Shown here: positions 1 through 7,484 of the stretch, one piece after another
How positions within the stretch are numbered: position 1 is the first letter of the stretch
Layout: the number at the start of each line of letters is the position of its first letter
Origin: VRUE01 sp963774405
GTDB taxonomy: Bacteria; Actinomycetota; Thermoleophilia; Solirubrobacterales; 70-9
Assembly (NCBI GenBank): GCA_963774405.1
Contig: CAVZEV010000002.1
Location: 124,001 to 188,000, forward strand
DNA: 64,000 nucleotides
Direction of reading: 5' to 3'
The notes under the pieces: generated by a model
Seen by the model: only the letters and a program-made list of their open reading frames with translations
What the model was told of the DNA's origin: nothing
Databases searched by the model: none
Translations under genes and position numbers: made by a program

Positions 1-2045
1 ATGACATCACGGCCTTCAACTGGCACGGCGAGGAATGGGAAGCCCTGGCGCCGATGCACTTCCCGCGCTGGTACGCGACCGCGACGACGCTCGCGAACGG
101 CAAGGGCCTGGTCACCTCCGGCGACAACAAAGACAGTGGCGACATCGTCGCGACCCCGGAGCTCTACTCACCCGACGCGAACAGCTGGCAGAGCCTCACC
201 GCCGCCGCCCGCTCGATGCCGATCTATCCGTTCATCTATCAGCTGCCGGACGGCCGCATCGTCCATCTCGGCGGCTCGGAGGAACCGACGCCGAGTGAAG
301 TGCTCGACCTCAACACCAACCAGTGGACCACGTTCGACAGCCGGGTCATCGACGGCGGCAGCATCGCCAACTACGCGCCGGGCCGTTTCGTCAAGGCCGG
401 CTCGGCGGCCGACGACGGCTTCTCCGGCAACTCGCTGAAAACCGCCTACACGCTGAACATGAACGCGCCCGGCGCCACCTGGCAACCGACCGCCGCGATG
501 GCCTCTCCACGCAGCTTCCTCAACCTGACGAACCTCCCCGACGGCACCGTGCTGGCAACCGGAGGCGGCACCGACAAGTCGGGCTTCGTCGACTCGCACG
601 CCGTCCTGCCCGCCGAAGACTGGAACCCGGCGACCGGAGACTGGACGACGTACGCAGCGATGAGCGCGCCGCGCCTCTACCACTCGGTCGCGGTGCTGCT
701 GCCGGACGGGCGCGTCTACGTCGCGGGCGGCGGCGGTGACCCGGGGGTGACCGACCAGAAGAGCGCCCAGATCTTCTCGCCGCCCTACCTCTTCAAGGGC
801 CCCCGCCCGACGATCTCCTCGGCGCCGACGACAGCCAAATACGGGGCGACTGAATTCGTCGGCACACCCGACGCGGCCTCCATCGCCCGCGTCTCCTTGA
901 TCCGCACCGGCTCCGTCACCCACGCCTTCGACGAGAACGCGCGCGCGACCTCGCTCCAGTTCACGCAGACGGCCGGCGGGCTCGAGGTGGACATGCCCGC
1001 CAATGCGAACGAGGCCCCGCCCGGCTACTACATGCTTTTCCTCGTCAACGGCCAGGGCGTCCCGTCGGTCGCTTCCTTCGTGCGCTTTCCGGCTCCCGAC
1101 GAGGTACCCCAACCCCCCGACCGCGCCGAGCGGGCTCGTCGCGACCGGTGGCACCGGCACGGCCACCCTGAGCTGGAACGCCGCGAGCGACGACGTCGGC
1201 GTGGTCCGCTACAACGTGCACCGTTCGACCACACCCGGCTTCACCCCCAGCAGCGCCAACCGGGTCGGCCAGACCGCGCTGACCTCGTTCACCGACAGCG
1301 GCCTCGCGGCCGGCACCTACTACTACGAGGTGACCGCCGAAGACGCCGCGAGCAACGTCGGCCCGCCATCCGCCGAGGCCGAAGCGACGGTGAGCGCCGC
1401 CGCGCCGCCAACCCTCGCCCTCGACAAAACCGTCACCACGCGGCAGGGCAACGCCGCGACGACGATCTCCGCACCGGCGCTGACGACCTCGGCCCCGAAC
1501 GAGCTGCTGCTCGCCTTCATCGGCTCCGACGGGCCCAACGCCGGCGGTGCCCAATCAATCGCCGACGTCAGTGGTGGCGGCCTGACCTGGACCCTGCGGC
1601 GACGGGCAAACGGCCAGGCCGGAACGGCGGAGATCTGGCAGGCGGTCGCAACGGCGCCGCTGAGCAACGCGGTGATAACCGCCAGGCGGACGAGCGGCAG
1701 CTACCAGGGCGCGATTACCGTGGCCGCCTTCAGCGGAGCCGACGCCGGCGGCGCGAGCGCGGCGGGGTCTGCCGGCAGCGGCGCCCCCTCGACCTCGCTG
1801 ACGACAACGCGGGCCGGCAGCTGGGTCTGGGGGTCGGCAACGACTGGGACAGCGCCAAGGCACGCACGGTCGGCCCGGCTCAAACGATGGTCGACCAGTT
1901 CCTCAGCTCCAGCGGCGACACCTTCTGGACGCAGCGCCAGACCGAACCGACACCGTCGTCGGGCACCACCGTGACCCTCAACGACACGGCGCCGACCAGC
2001 GACCGGTGGAACCTGGTAGCGACCGAGGTGCTGCCGAGCCCGTAA
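1..2045 (+). CDS. Secreted copper-radical oxidase (galactose/glyoxal oxidase-like) with FN3 domain; 5'-partial, two frame breaks
   Basis: The reading frame is open from the first codon at nt 3, so the true start lies outside the window. Kelch-type repeats fill codons 1-255, followed by a DUF1929-like C-terminal domain (codons about 258-360). Ligands expected for copper-radical oxidases are visible: RWYAT (Tyr at codon 24), LYHS (Tyr-His near codon 226) and THAF (His near codon 307). An FN3 domain follows, then a secreted-protein tail ending in RWNLVATEVLPSP. The frame shifts by one extra base in the C run at 1105-1118 and returns by one missing base in the G run at 1829-1833. Both sides of each break read as good protein, so sequence error is likely. 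The family oxidises primary alcohols or aldehydes and releases H2O2; the substrate here is unknown. Confidence 0.75.
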   Translation, partial: DITAFNWHGEEWEALAPMHFPRWYATATTLANGKGLVTSGDNKDSGDIVATPELYSPDANSWQSLTAAARSMPIYPFIYQLPDGRIVHLGGSEEPTPSEVLDLNTNQWTTFDSRVIDGGSIANYAPGRFVKAGSAADDGFSGNSLKTAYTLNMNAPGATWQPTAAMASPRSFLNLTNLPDGTVLATGGGTDKSGFVDSHAVLPAEDWNPATGDWTTYAAMSAPRLYHSVAVLLPDGRVYVAGGGGDPGVTDQKSAQIFSPPYLFKGPRPTISSAPTTAKYGATEFVGTPDAASIARVSLIRTGSVTHAFDENARATSLQFTQTAGGLEVDMPANANEAPPGYYMLFLVNGQGVPSVASFVRFPAPDEVPQPPDRAERARRDRWHRHGHPELERRERRRRRGPLQRAPFDHTRLHPQQRQPGRPDRADLVHRQRPRGRHLLLRGDRRRRREQRRPAIRRGRSDGERRRAANPRPRQNRHHAAGQRRDDDLRTGADDLGPERAAARLHRLRRAQRRRCPINRRRQWWRPDLDPAATGKRPGRNGGDLAGGRNGAAEQRGDNRQADERQLPGRDYRGRLQRSRRRRRERGGVCRQRRPLDLADDNAGRQLGLGVGNDWDSAKARTVGPAQTMVDQFLSSSGDTFWTQRQTEPTPSSGTTVTLNDTAPTSDRWNLVATEVLPSP

Positions 2046-2109
2046 GCAGGTCCGGGGCGGGTGCGCCGAGGCTCCGTCGAGCCAGGCGCGCCGACCGTGG
2101 TCGCGTGGT

Positions 2110-3036
2110 TCAGGGGCGCAGGGACAAAGGCTGCTCAGGCGCCGCGCCTCCGCGCACGGTGGCGGCCAGAGCCGCGCGGGCGGCACGGCGGCGACGACGG
2201 TCGTAGTCGCCGGCGAAGGCGTAGACGCCGATGCGGAGCAGGTACCGGAGCGCCAGGGCGTGCCGGTAGCGGCCCGCGGTTTGAGGGATGTGCTTCTCGG
2301 CGAATCGCAGCCGCGCCCGCGCCACCTGCGCCTCCAGGCGCTCGCTCTGAGCGCGGCCCGGTCGACGCCGCAGGGCGGTAACCGCGGGCGAGTGGATCAC
2401 CCGCCACCCCTGGGCGCTGAGACGGGCGCAGAGATCGGCGTCGCGGGCGAAGCCCGAGAAGCGCCCGTCTAACCAGCCGACGCTCGCCAACGCGGTGCGG
2501 CGCGCGAGCAGGAAGCCCAGGGTCAACTCGCAGTCCGACTCGCGCTCGTAGCGGCGGCGGTCGAGCTCGCGCTCCCCCAGCAGCCTCCTCGTTCCAGGCA
2601 ACCGGTCGACCCCGAGCGCCTCGGCGAGCATGTGCCGGGCCGAGGGGAAGCGCCTGATGCTGGGGAAGAGCTCACCGTCCTCGTCGAGCTGCCTCGCGCC
2701 CGCGACGGCAACGTCGGGGCGCCGATCCAGCGTCGCAACGAGGTGGGCGAGCGTGCCCTTGCGAATCACCAGGTTCGGATCGAGGAAGAGCACGTAGTTG
2801 GCGCGGGCATCCTGCACGGCGCGATTGCAAGCGTCGCCGAGCTCGCGGCCCGGGCAGCGAACCGTGCGCACGCCGCGGAAGCGGTGCTCGACGTGCTCGG
2901 CGACGCTGCCGTCGCCGGCGTCGAAGACGACGGCCTCCAGGTCGAGCCAGCCTGCGTGCGCCAGGGCGCCCTCGAGCGCGGCGCAGACCCGCGGCGCGTT
3001 CCCCTCGGAGACGATCGCAACGCAGAGATCGCGCAT
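2110..3036 (-). CDS. Family 2 glycosyltransferase, rhamnosyltransferase-like
   Basis: A 308-residue GT-A type glycosyltransferase. The ATG at 3036 was chosen because the family N-terminus (MRDLCVAIVSEGN) begins there and it lies 2 nt after the stop of the upstream acyltransferase, which implies one operon. It is colinear with the glycosyltransferase at 45223-46218: both share YVLFL, RPDV, the RRFPS/RYFPS region and a GERELD block. The motif reading FLNPDTE in that paralogue is FLDPNLV here, so the usual acidic metal-binding pair is altered while a downstream DADLC segment remains. Probably a cytoplasmic, membrane-associated enzyme adding a sugar to a lipid-linked repeat unit. Donor and acceptor cannot be read from the sequence. 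Confidence 0.8.
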   Translation of the reverse strand: MRDLCVAIVSEGNAPRVCAALEGALAHAGWLDLEAVVFDAGDGSVAEHVEHRFRGVRTVRCPGRELGDACNRAVQDARANYVLFLDPNLVIRKGTLAHLVATLDRRPDVAVAGARQLDEDGELFPSIRRFPSARHMLAEALGVDRLPGTRRLLGERELDRRRYERESDCELTLGFLLARRTALASVGWLDGRFSGFARDADLCARLSAQGWRVIHSPAVTALRRRPGRAQSERLEAQVARARLRFAEKHIPQTAGRYRHALALRYLLRIGVYAFAGDYDRRRRRAARAALAATVRGGAAPEQPLSLRP

Positions 3037-3038
3037 CG

Positions 3039-3569
3039 TCACGCCTTTGGTCGCGGCGCGGCCGGGTTGCCGACCACGGTCGCCCCGGCCGCGACGTCGC
3101 GGGTCACCACGGCCCCCGCGCCCACCGTTGCGCCGGCCCCAACCCGCACGCCGCCGAGAACCGTCGCGCCGGAGCCGATCGTCGCGCCACGCTCGACCAC
3201 GGTGGACAGCAGCTCCCAGTCGGCCTCGTCCTGCAACCGCCCGCTGCCGTCGGTCGCGCGCGGGAACTTGTCGTTGACGAAGGTGACGCCGTGGCCGACG
3301 AAGCACTCGTCCTCGATCCTCACCCCGTCGCAGATGAAGGTGTGGCTCTGGATCTTGCAGGCGGCCCCGATGACCGCCCCGCGCTGGATCTCGACGAAGG
3401 TGCCGATGCGCGTCCCGGCTCCCACCCGGCAGCCGTAGAGGTTGGTGAAGGCGTGGACAACCACGCCCTCGCCGAACTCGACGTCGTCGATCTGGCGGAA
3501 GCCGGCGTCGTTGACCGGTGCCGGGAGCGTGCGCCCGGATTCCGCGGGCGCAGGAGGAAATTCAGACAT
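3039..3569 (-). CDS. Left-handed beta-helix N-acetyltransferase, WlbB-like
   Basis: A 176-residue hexapeptide-repeat acyltransferase. Imperfect [LIV]-G-x4 turns run from about residue 25 to 165, with the motifs VVVHAFTNLYGC, GHGVTFVNDKFPRA and a closing GNPAAP. This pattern is typical of WlbB/WbpD-type enzymes that N-acetylate a 3-amino group on a UDP-sugar using acetyl-CoA. The ATG at 3569 gives the normal family length; a longer upstream extension would overlap the divergent regulator gene. It is immediately followed by a glycosyltransferase gene. The matching dehydrogenase (46291) and aminotransferase (4343) are in the same window, so a diacetamido-sugar pathway is a reasonable inference. 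Confidence 0.8.
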   Translation of the reverse strand: MSEFPPAPAESGRTLPAPVNDAGFRQIDDVEFGEGVVVHAFTNLYGCRVGAGTRIGTFVEIQRGAVIGAACKIQSHTFICDGVRIEDECFVGHGVTFVNDKFPRATDGSGRLQDEADWELLSTVVERGATIGSGATVLGGVRVGAGATVGAGAVVTRDVAAGATVVGNPAAPRPKA

Positions 3570-3650
3570 TTCCCTAGCAACGGTCGGGGGCTCGACATCC
3601 TTCTGCCTGCAGGCGCGGAAGCTTGCGGTGTCCGGCTGCGTTCTTCTTGC

Positions 3651-4346
3651 ATGCCAGCCGTCGAACAGCGGCACCGCGACCACCCGGGACGCCTCGCCGA
3701 TCCGCTCATCGCAGCCGTGATCGCCCGGGACAGCGCGCTTCGCTCGCGCGTCGCCGACACGCTTTCCGAGCTCGACCTGGAGCTGTCGGGCGGCGCCGAT
3801 CCGAAATCGGCTCTCGTCGGGCACGTGCCCGACGAGACGATGATCCTGATCGTCGCCTGCGACCTCGACGCGCCGCAGGAAATCACCAGGCTGCGCCGCC
3901 TGCGCCGCGAGGTCAGCGACCCGGCGCTGCTCGTCATCTCGCCCCCGGCGACGGGAGCGGCCGTGCGCCGCGCCCTCGACGCCGGGGCCGACGCGCTCGT
4001 GTTCGAGCCCGAGCTCGAGCCCACCCTGGCGGCGACGGTACGCGCTGTCGCCAGCGGCCAGTCGGTCGTGCCCCGCAAGCTGCGCGCCAGCGTCGCGCCC
4101 CCGGCGCTCTCCCATCGCGAGCACCAGGTCCTCGCCCTGGTCAGCGAGGGGCTGACCAACGCCGAGATCGCGGAGCGCCTCTTCCTGGCGGAAAGCACGG
4201 TCAAGAGCCACCTCGCCTCGGTCTTCACCAAGTTCGGCGTGCACTCGCGCAAGGAGGCAGCCGCGGTCTTCACCGAGCTGGCCCGCGCCTCCGCACGGCT
4301 GCCGATGACGGTCGAGTACGCGACCGAGGCGGAGCCGAGCGCGTGA
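3651..4346 (+). CDS. LuxR/NarL-type transcriptional regulator with degenerate receiver
   Basis: A 231-residue regulator. Residues 152-205 form a clear LuxR-type helix-turn-helix (LSHREHQVLALVSEGLTNAE followed by AESTVKSHLASVFTKFGVHS). The N-terminal half has the alpha/beta pattern of a receiver domain (AAVIARDSALRSRV and ILIVACDLD), but the usual acidic pair and the conserved lysine near the end (VFEPEL here) are missing. It may therefore respond to something other than a kinase. The ATG at 3651 was chosen as the first start that excludes sequence shared with the divergent acyltransferase; later GTG codons are possible. Its TGA overlaps the GTG of the aminotransferase, so the two are translationally coupled. 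It is a plausible local regulator of the polysaccharide genes. Confidence 0.8.
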   Translation: MPAVEQRHRDHPGRLADPLIAAVIARDSALRSRVADTLSELDLELSGGADPKSALVGHVPDETMILIVACDLDAPQEITRLRRLRREVSDPALLVISPPATGAAVRRALDAGADALVFEPELEPTLAATVRAVASGQSVVPRKLRASVAPPALSHREHQVLALVSEGLTNAEIAERLFLAESTVKSHLASVFTKFGVHSRKEAAAVFTELARASARLPMTVEYATEAEPSA

Positions 4347-5496
4347 CCGGGGCCGCGCTTTCGACGCCCGCCGCGGTTGAGGGCAAGGTGCCCTTCACCC
4401 GCCTCGACAACGGCGACCCGGAGCTGCTCGCCGAGTTGATGGATACGGTCGAGCGGGTGGCGAGCAAGGCCGCCTTCACCCTCGGCTCCGAGGTCGAGCT
4501 GTTCGAGCGCGAGTTCGCCGCCTGGTGCGATGCCGAGCACGCGGTCGGGGTGTCCTCGGGCACCGCCGCGCTCGAGCTGGCCCTGCGCGGCCTCGGAATC
4601 GGCCCCGGCGACGAGGTGATCGTGCCGACCAACAGCTTCATCGCCACCGCCGAGGCGGTCAGCGCAGCAGGGGCGACGCCGGTCCTCGTCGACGTCGACG
4701 AGCAGACCGCCCTGCTCACCGCGGAGATCGCCGCGGCAGCGATCACGCCGCGCACCCGTTGCGTGATCCCGGTCCACCTCTATGGCCGGATGGTCGAGAT
4801 GGATCCCCTGCTCGAGCTCTGCCGCGGGCGGGGAATCGCCGTCGTCGAGGACGCCTGCCAAGCCCACGGCGCCCGCTATCGCGGTCGTCCCGCCGGCTCG
4901 CTTGGCGACGCCGGCTGCTTCAGCTTCTACCCGACGAAGAACCTCGGCGCCTGGGGCGACGGCGGCGCTGTCGTCACCGGCGACGCGGATCTCGCCGAGC
5001 GCCTGCGCCTGCTGCGCTCACATGGCGAGGGAACCCGGCATCACCACGAGCTCCCCGCCCGAACCGATCGGCTCGACGCCCTGCAGGCGGCGATCCTCAG
5101 GGTCAAGCTGGCCCGCCTCGACGACGCCAACGAACGGCGCCGGCGGGCCGGCGCGTCGCTGCGCGAGGCACTGGGCGAGGATCGGCCCTCCCCCCTCCCC
5201 CGCCGGCCGCGAACGGCGACCACGTCTTCCACCTCTTCGTCGTGCGCTCTCCCGAACGCGACGCCCTGCGCGCGCACCTCGAGGGTGAGGGGATCGCCAG
5301 CGCGATCCATTACCCGACGCCGATCCACCTGCAGCCCGCCTACGCCGACCTGAACCTCGGCGCGGGCAGCCTCCCCGCGGCCGAACGGCTCGCCGGCGAG
5401 ATCTGCTCACTGCCGGTCTTCCCGACCATGCTCGACGCCGAGATCGAGCGGGTCGCGGACGCCGTGGCGCGCTTCGACGGCGCCGCCTGCGGCTGA
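4343..5496 (+). CDS. DegT/DnrJ/EryC1-family PLP aminotransferase (sugar aminotransferase); one frame break
   Basis: About 384 residues after correction. The family core is complete: GVSSGTAALELALRGLGIGPGDEV in two adjacent blocks, the VEDACQAHGA cofactor motif, and FYPTKNLGAWGDGG with the PLP lysine near residue 199. The frame breaks in a C-rich run (5186-5201), where one base appears to be missing. The C-terminal part (DHVFHLFVVRSPERDALRAH, then HYPTPIHLQPAY) continues in the next frame to a stop at 5496. GTG at 4343 overlaps the regulator's TGA. These enzymes transaminate a keto-UDP-sugar. With the WlbB-like acetyltransferase nearby, a 3-amino sugar product is plausible. The break is more likely sequence error than a dead gene. 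Confidence 0.8.
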
Positions 5497-5535
5497 TACG
5501 CCGGCCGCACAGCGGCAAGATACGCACCACAGCGT

Positions 5536-5555
5536 GGGGGTGAAATACCACCCCC
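5536..5555 (+). terminator. GC-rich hairpin downstream of aminotransferase gene
   Basis: GGGGGTG and CACCCCC form a perfect 7-bp stem around a 6-nt loop (AAATAC), 40 nt after the aminotransferase stop and 66 nt before the next start. There is no U-tract. It could be an actinobacterial-style terminator or a leader structure of the beta-helix gene. Confidence 0.4.
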
Positions 5556-5621
5556 TCGAACATCCGTCTGAAGTGGGCGAAGCGAGGTCAGCGTCGACGG
5601 CGAACGGTCGAGCTTTCTCGC

Positions 5622-7445
5622 ATGACCGGCAAGAGATTCTCATCCGCTCGCCCCGCACGTCGACTCCAGAACCTCTTCACCCTTGGCATCGTCAGCCTCC
5701 TGTTCGTCTCGCTCGGAACAGGCTGGGCAGTGGCGAGGTCGGCCGGGCTGTTCGGACACGGGACCAGCCTCTCGACGTCCAAGCACACGGCCCGCACCAA
5801 GCTGCAGCGGATCGGCGTCTCCTACCGGCTGCCGGCGCACGGGGAACGCTCACGCCACGGTCACCACTCCGAACCCGAACCCACGCCGACCGAACCGCCG
5901 CTCGAAGAAGTTGCTCCCGAACCGGAACCCGTGACTCCCCCTCCGACCGAACCCACCCCGCCAAACATCGCGGCGAACGCAATCTGGACGGCCCCCGCCG
6001 ATGCTGTTGCCGGCGTACCGCTGACGCTCGACGGTGGCGCCTCGCAGGGCGACGCGCCGCTGCAGTGCACATGGTCGTTTGAAGACCAGAGCGGCGGCAC
6101 GGTGTGGGAGACGCACACCGGCTGCGGGCTTCCCTTCACCTTCCAGGTGGCCGACACCAAGTACGTGAAGCTGACCGTGCGCGACGCTGACGGCGAAGTC
6201 GACTCCAATCGTCAGTCATTCCCGGTCAGGCCCGCGCCGGAACCGCCGGTCGAACCTGAACCGGAACCCGAACCGGAAGAACCCGAAGAACCGCAGCCGC
6301 CGGTCGACACCACCCCGCCTGAGACGACGATCACGGCTCAGCCCCCGGCGAGCACAACCGAATCCTCCGCGACCTTCTCCTTCTCCTCAAGCGAGAGCGG
6401 CTCGACCTTCGCCTGCAAGCTCGATGCCGGTAGCTGGAGCTCGTGCGCCTCGCCCAAGGTCTACTCCGGCCTCAGCGTCGGCTCGCACACGTTCTCGGTG
6501 CGGGCGACCGACGCCACCGGCAACACCGATGCGACACCGGCTACCAAGAGCTGGACGATCGAAGCGGCCAAAGAAGAAGAAAAAGAAGAAGAATCGCCGA
6601 CCGGCACCAGCCACTGCTACTCCTCCCCGCACTCATGCGGCTACCCCGATGCGACGAACACCGGGGCGTCTGGGACGCTCACACCATCCGGCTCGATCAC
6701 GGTTTCGACCAAAGGGGCCGTGGTCAAAGACAAGGAAGTGAGCGGAACGATCACGATCAGCGCCAGCAACGTGACGATCGAAAACGTCAAGATCGTGCCG
6801 ACGGCGACCGGCAGCGGCTCGGCGGCGATCGTCAACAACGGCACCGGCAACGTGATCAGGAACGTCACCGCGGGCGGCAAGGGCACCGGCTCCAGCACGA
6901 TCGAGGCGGCGGTGCGCGGCTTCAACGGCGTCACCCTCGAACGTGACCACTTCTACAACTGCAACGAGTGCATGCAGGGCGGCGGCACCGTCAAGGACAC
7001 CTACATGGTCGTCTCCTCGATCTACTCGGGAGCGCACGCCGAGGACATCTACGTCTGCTCGGACACGATCACGGTCGAACACTCGACCCTGATCAACCAG
7101 GTCAACCAGACCGCGACCGTCTTCGGCGACACGATCTGCGGCGGCGGCAACAAGTACACGGTCAAGAACAGCCTGCTCGCCGGCAGCGGCTACGTCTTCT
7201 ACCCCCAGGCGAACAACACGAACCCCTCCGGAGCGCAGACCACGATCACCGGCAACCACATCGCCCGCTGCCTCGGCTCGCCCGAAACCAAAGAAAGCGG
7301 CCACTGGTACTGCAAAGGCGGCTCCGACACCAACGGCATCTACCCCTACGGCGGCAGCTACGGGATCGGCGCCTACTTCTCCGGCCCGGTCACCTGGTCG
7401 GGCAACGTCTGGGACGACAACCTCTCGACGATCTCCGAACCCTGA
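5622..7445 (+). CDS. Secreted PKD/Ig-like/parallel beta-helix surface protein (paralogue 1)
   Basis: 607 residues. An N-terminal membrane or signal segment (LFTLGIVSLLFVSLGTGWAV, residues 18-37) is followed by a Pro/Glu-rich linker. A PKD-like domain (about 125-205) and a second Pro/Glu linker come next. One Ig-like domain (about 228-315) has the same consensus as the giant repeat protein encoded convergently next door (ACKLDAGSWSSCASPKVYSG). A KEEEKEEE linker then leads into a Cys-containing right-handed beta-helix (about 330-607) that opens with CGYPDATNTG. Two paralogues lie at 40714 and 41768. The beta-helix fold suggests carbohydrate binding or cleavage at the cell surface, but no catalytic residues could be assigned. 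A shared bidirectional terminator ends the gene. Confidence 0.8.
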   Translation: MTGKRFSSARPARRLQNLFTLGIVSLLFVSLGTGWAVARSAGLFGHGTSLSTSKHTARTKLQRIGVSYRLPAHGERSRHGHHSEPEPTPTEPPLEEVAPEPEPVTPPPTEPTPPNIAANAIWTAPADAVAGVPLTLDGGASQGDAPLQCTWSFEDQSGGTVWETHTGCGLPFTFQVADTKYVKLTVRDADGEVDSNRQSFPVRPAPEPPVEPEPEPEPEEPEEPQPPVDTTPPETTITAQPPASTTESSATFSFSSSESGSTFACKLDAGSWSSCASPKVYSGLSVGSHTFSVRATDATGNTDATPATKSWTIEAAKEEEKEEESPTGTSHCYSSPHSCGYPDATNTGASGTLTPSGSITVSTKGAVVKDKEVSGTITISASNVTIENVKIVPTATGSGSAAIVNNGTGNVIRNVTAGGKGTGSSTIEAAVRGFNGVTLERDHFYNCNECMQGGGTVKDTYMVVSSIYSGAHAEDIYVCSDTITVEHSTLINQVNQTATVFGDTICGGGNKYTVKNSLLAGSGYVFYPQANNTNPSGAQTTITGNHIARCLGSPETKESGHWYCKGGSDTNGIYPYGGSYGIGAYFSGPVTWSGNVWDDNLSTISEP

Positions 7446-7456
7446 GCGCCGGGACG

Positions 7457-7484
7457 AGAGCCGCGGTCCGCTAACCGCGGCTCT
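7457..7484. terminator. Perfect bidirectional hairpin terminator
   Basis: AGAGCCGCGGT and ACCGCGGCTCT form an 11-bp perfect stem around a CCGCTA loop, between the convergent beta-helix gene (stop at 7445) and the giant gene. The giant gene's TAG stop (7473-7471 on the minus strand) lies in the loop. The position suits termination of both transcripts. Confidence 0.7.

Noticed and set aside
168..1166. 332-codon open frame on the minus strand
   Set aside because: It is antisense to the copper-radical oxidase, whose motifs are clear, and has no family features of its own.
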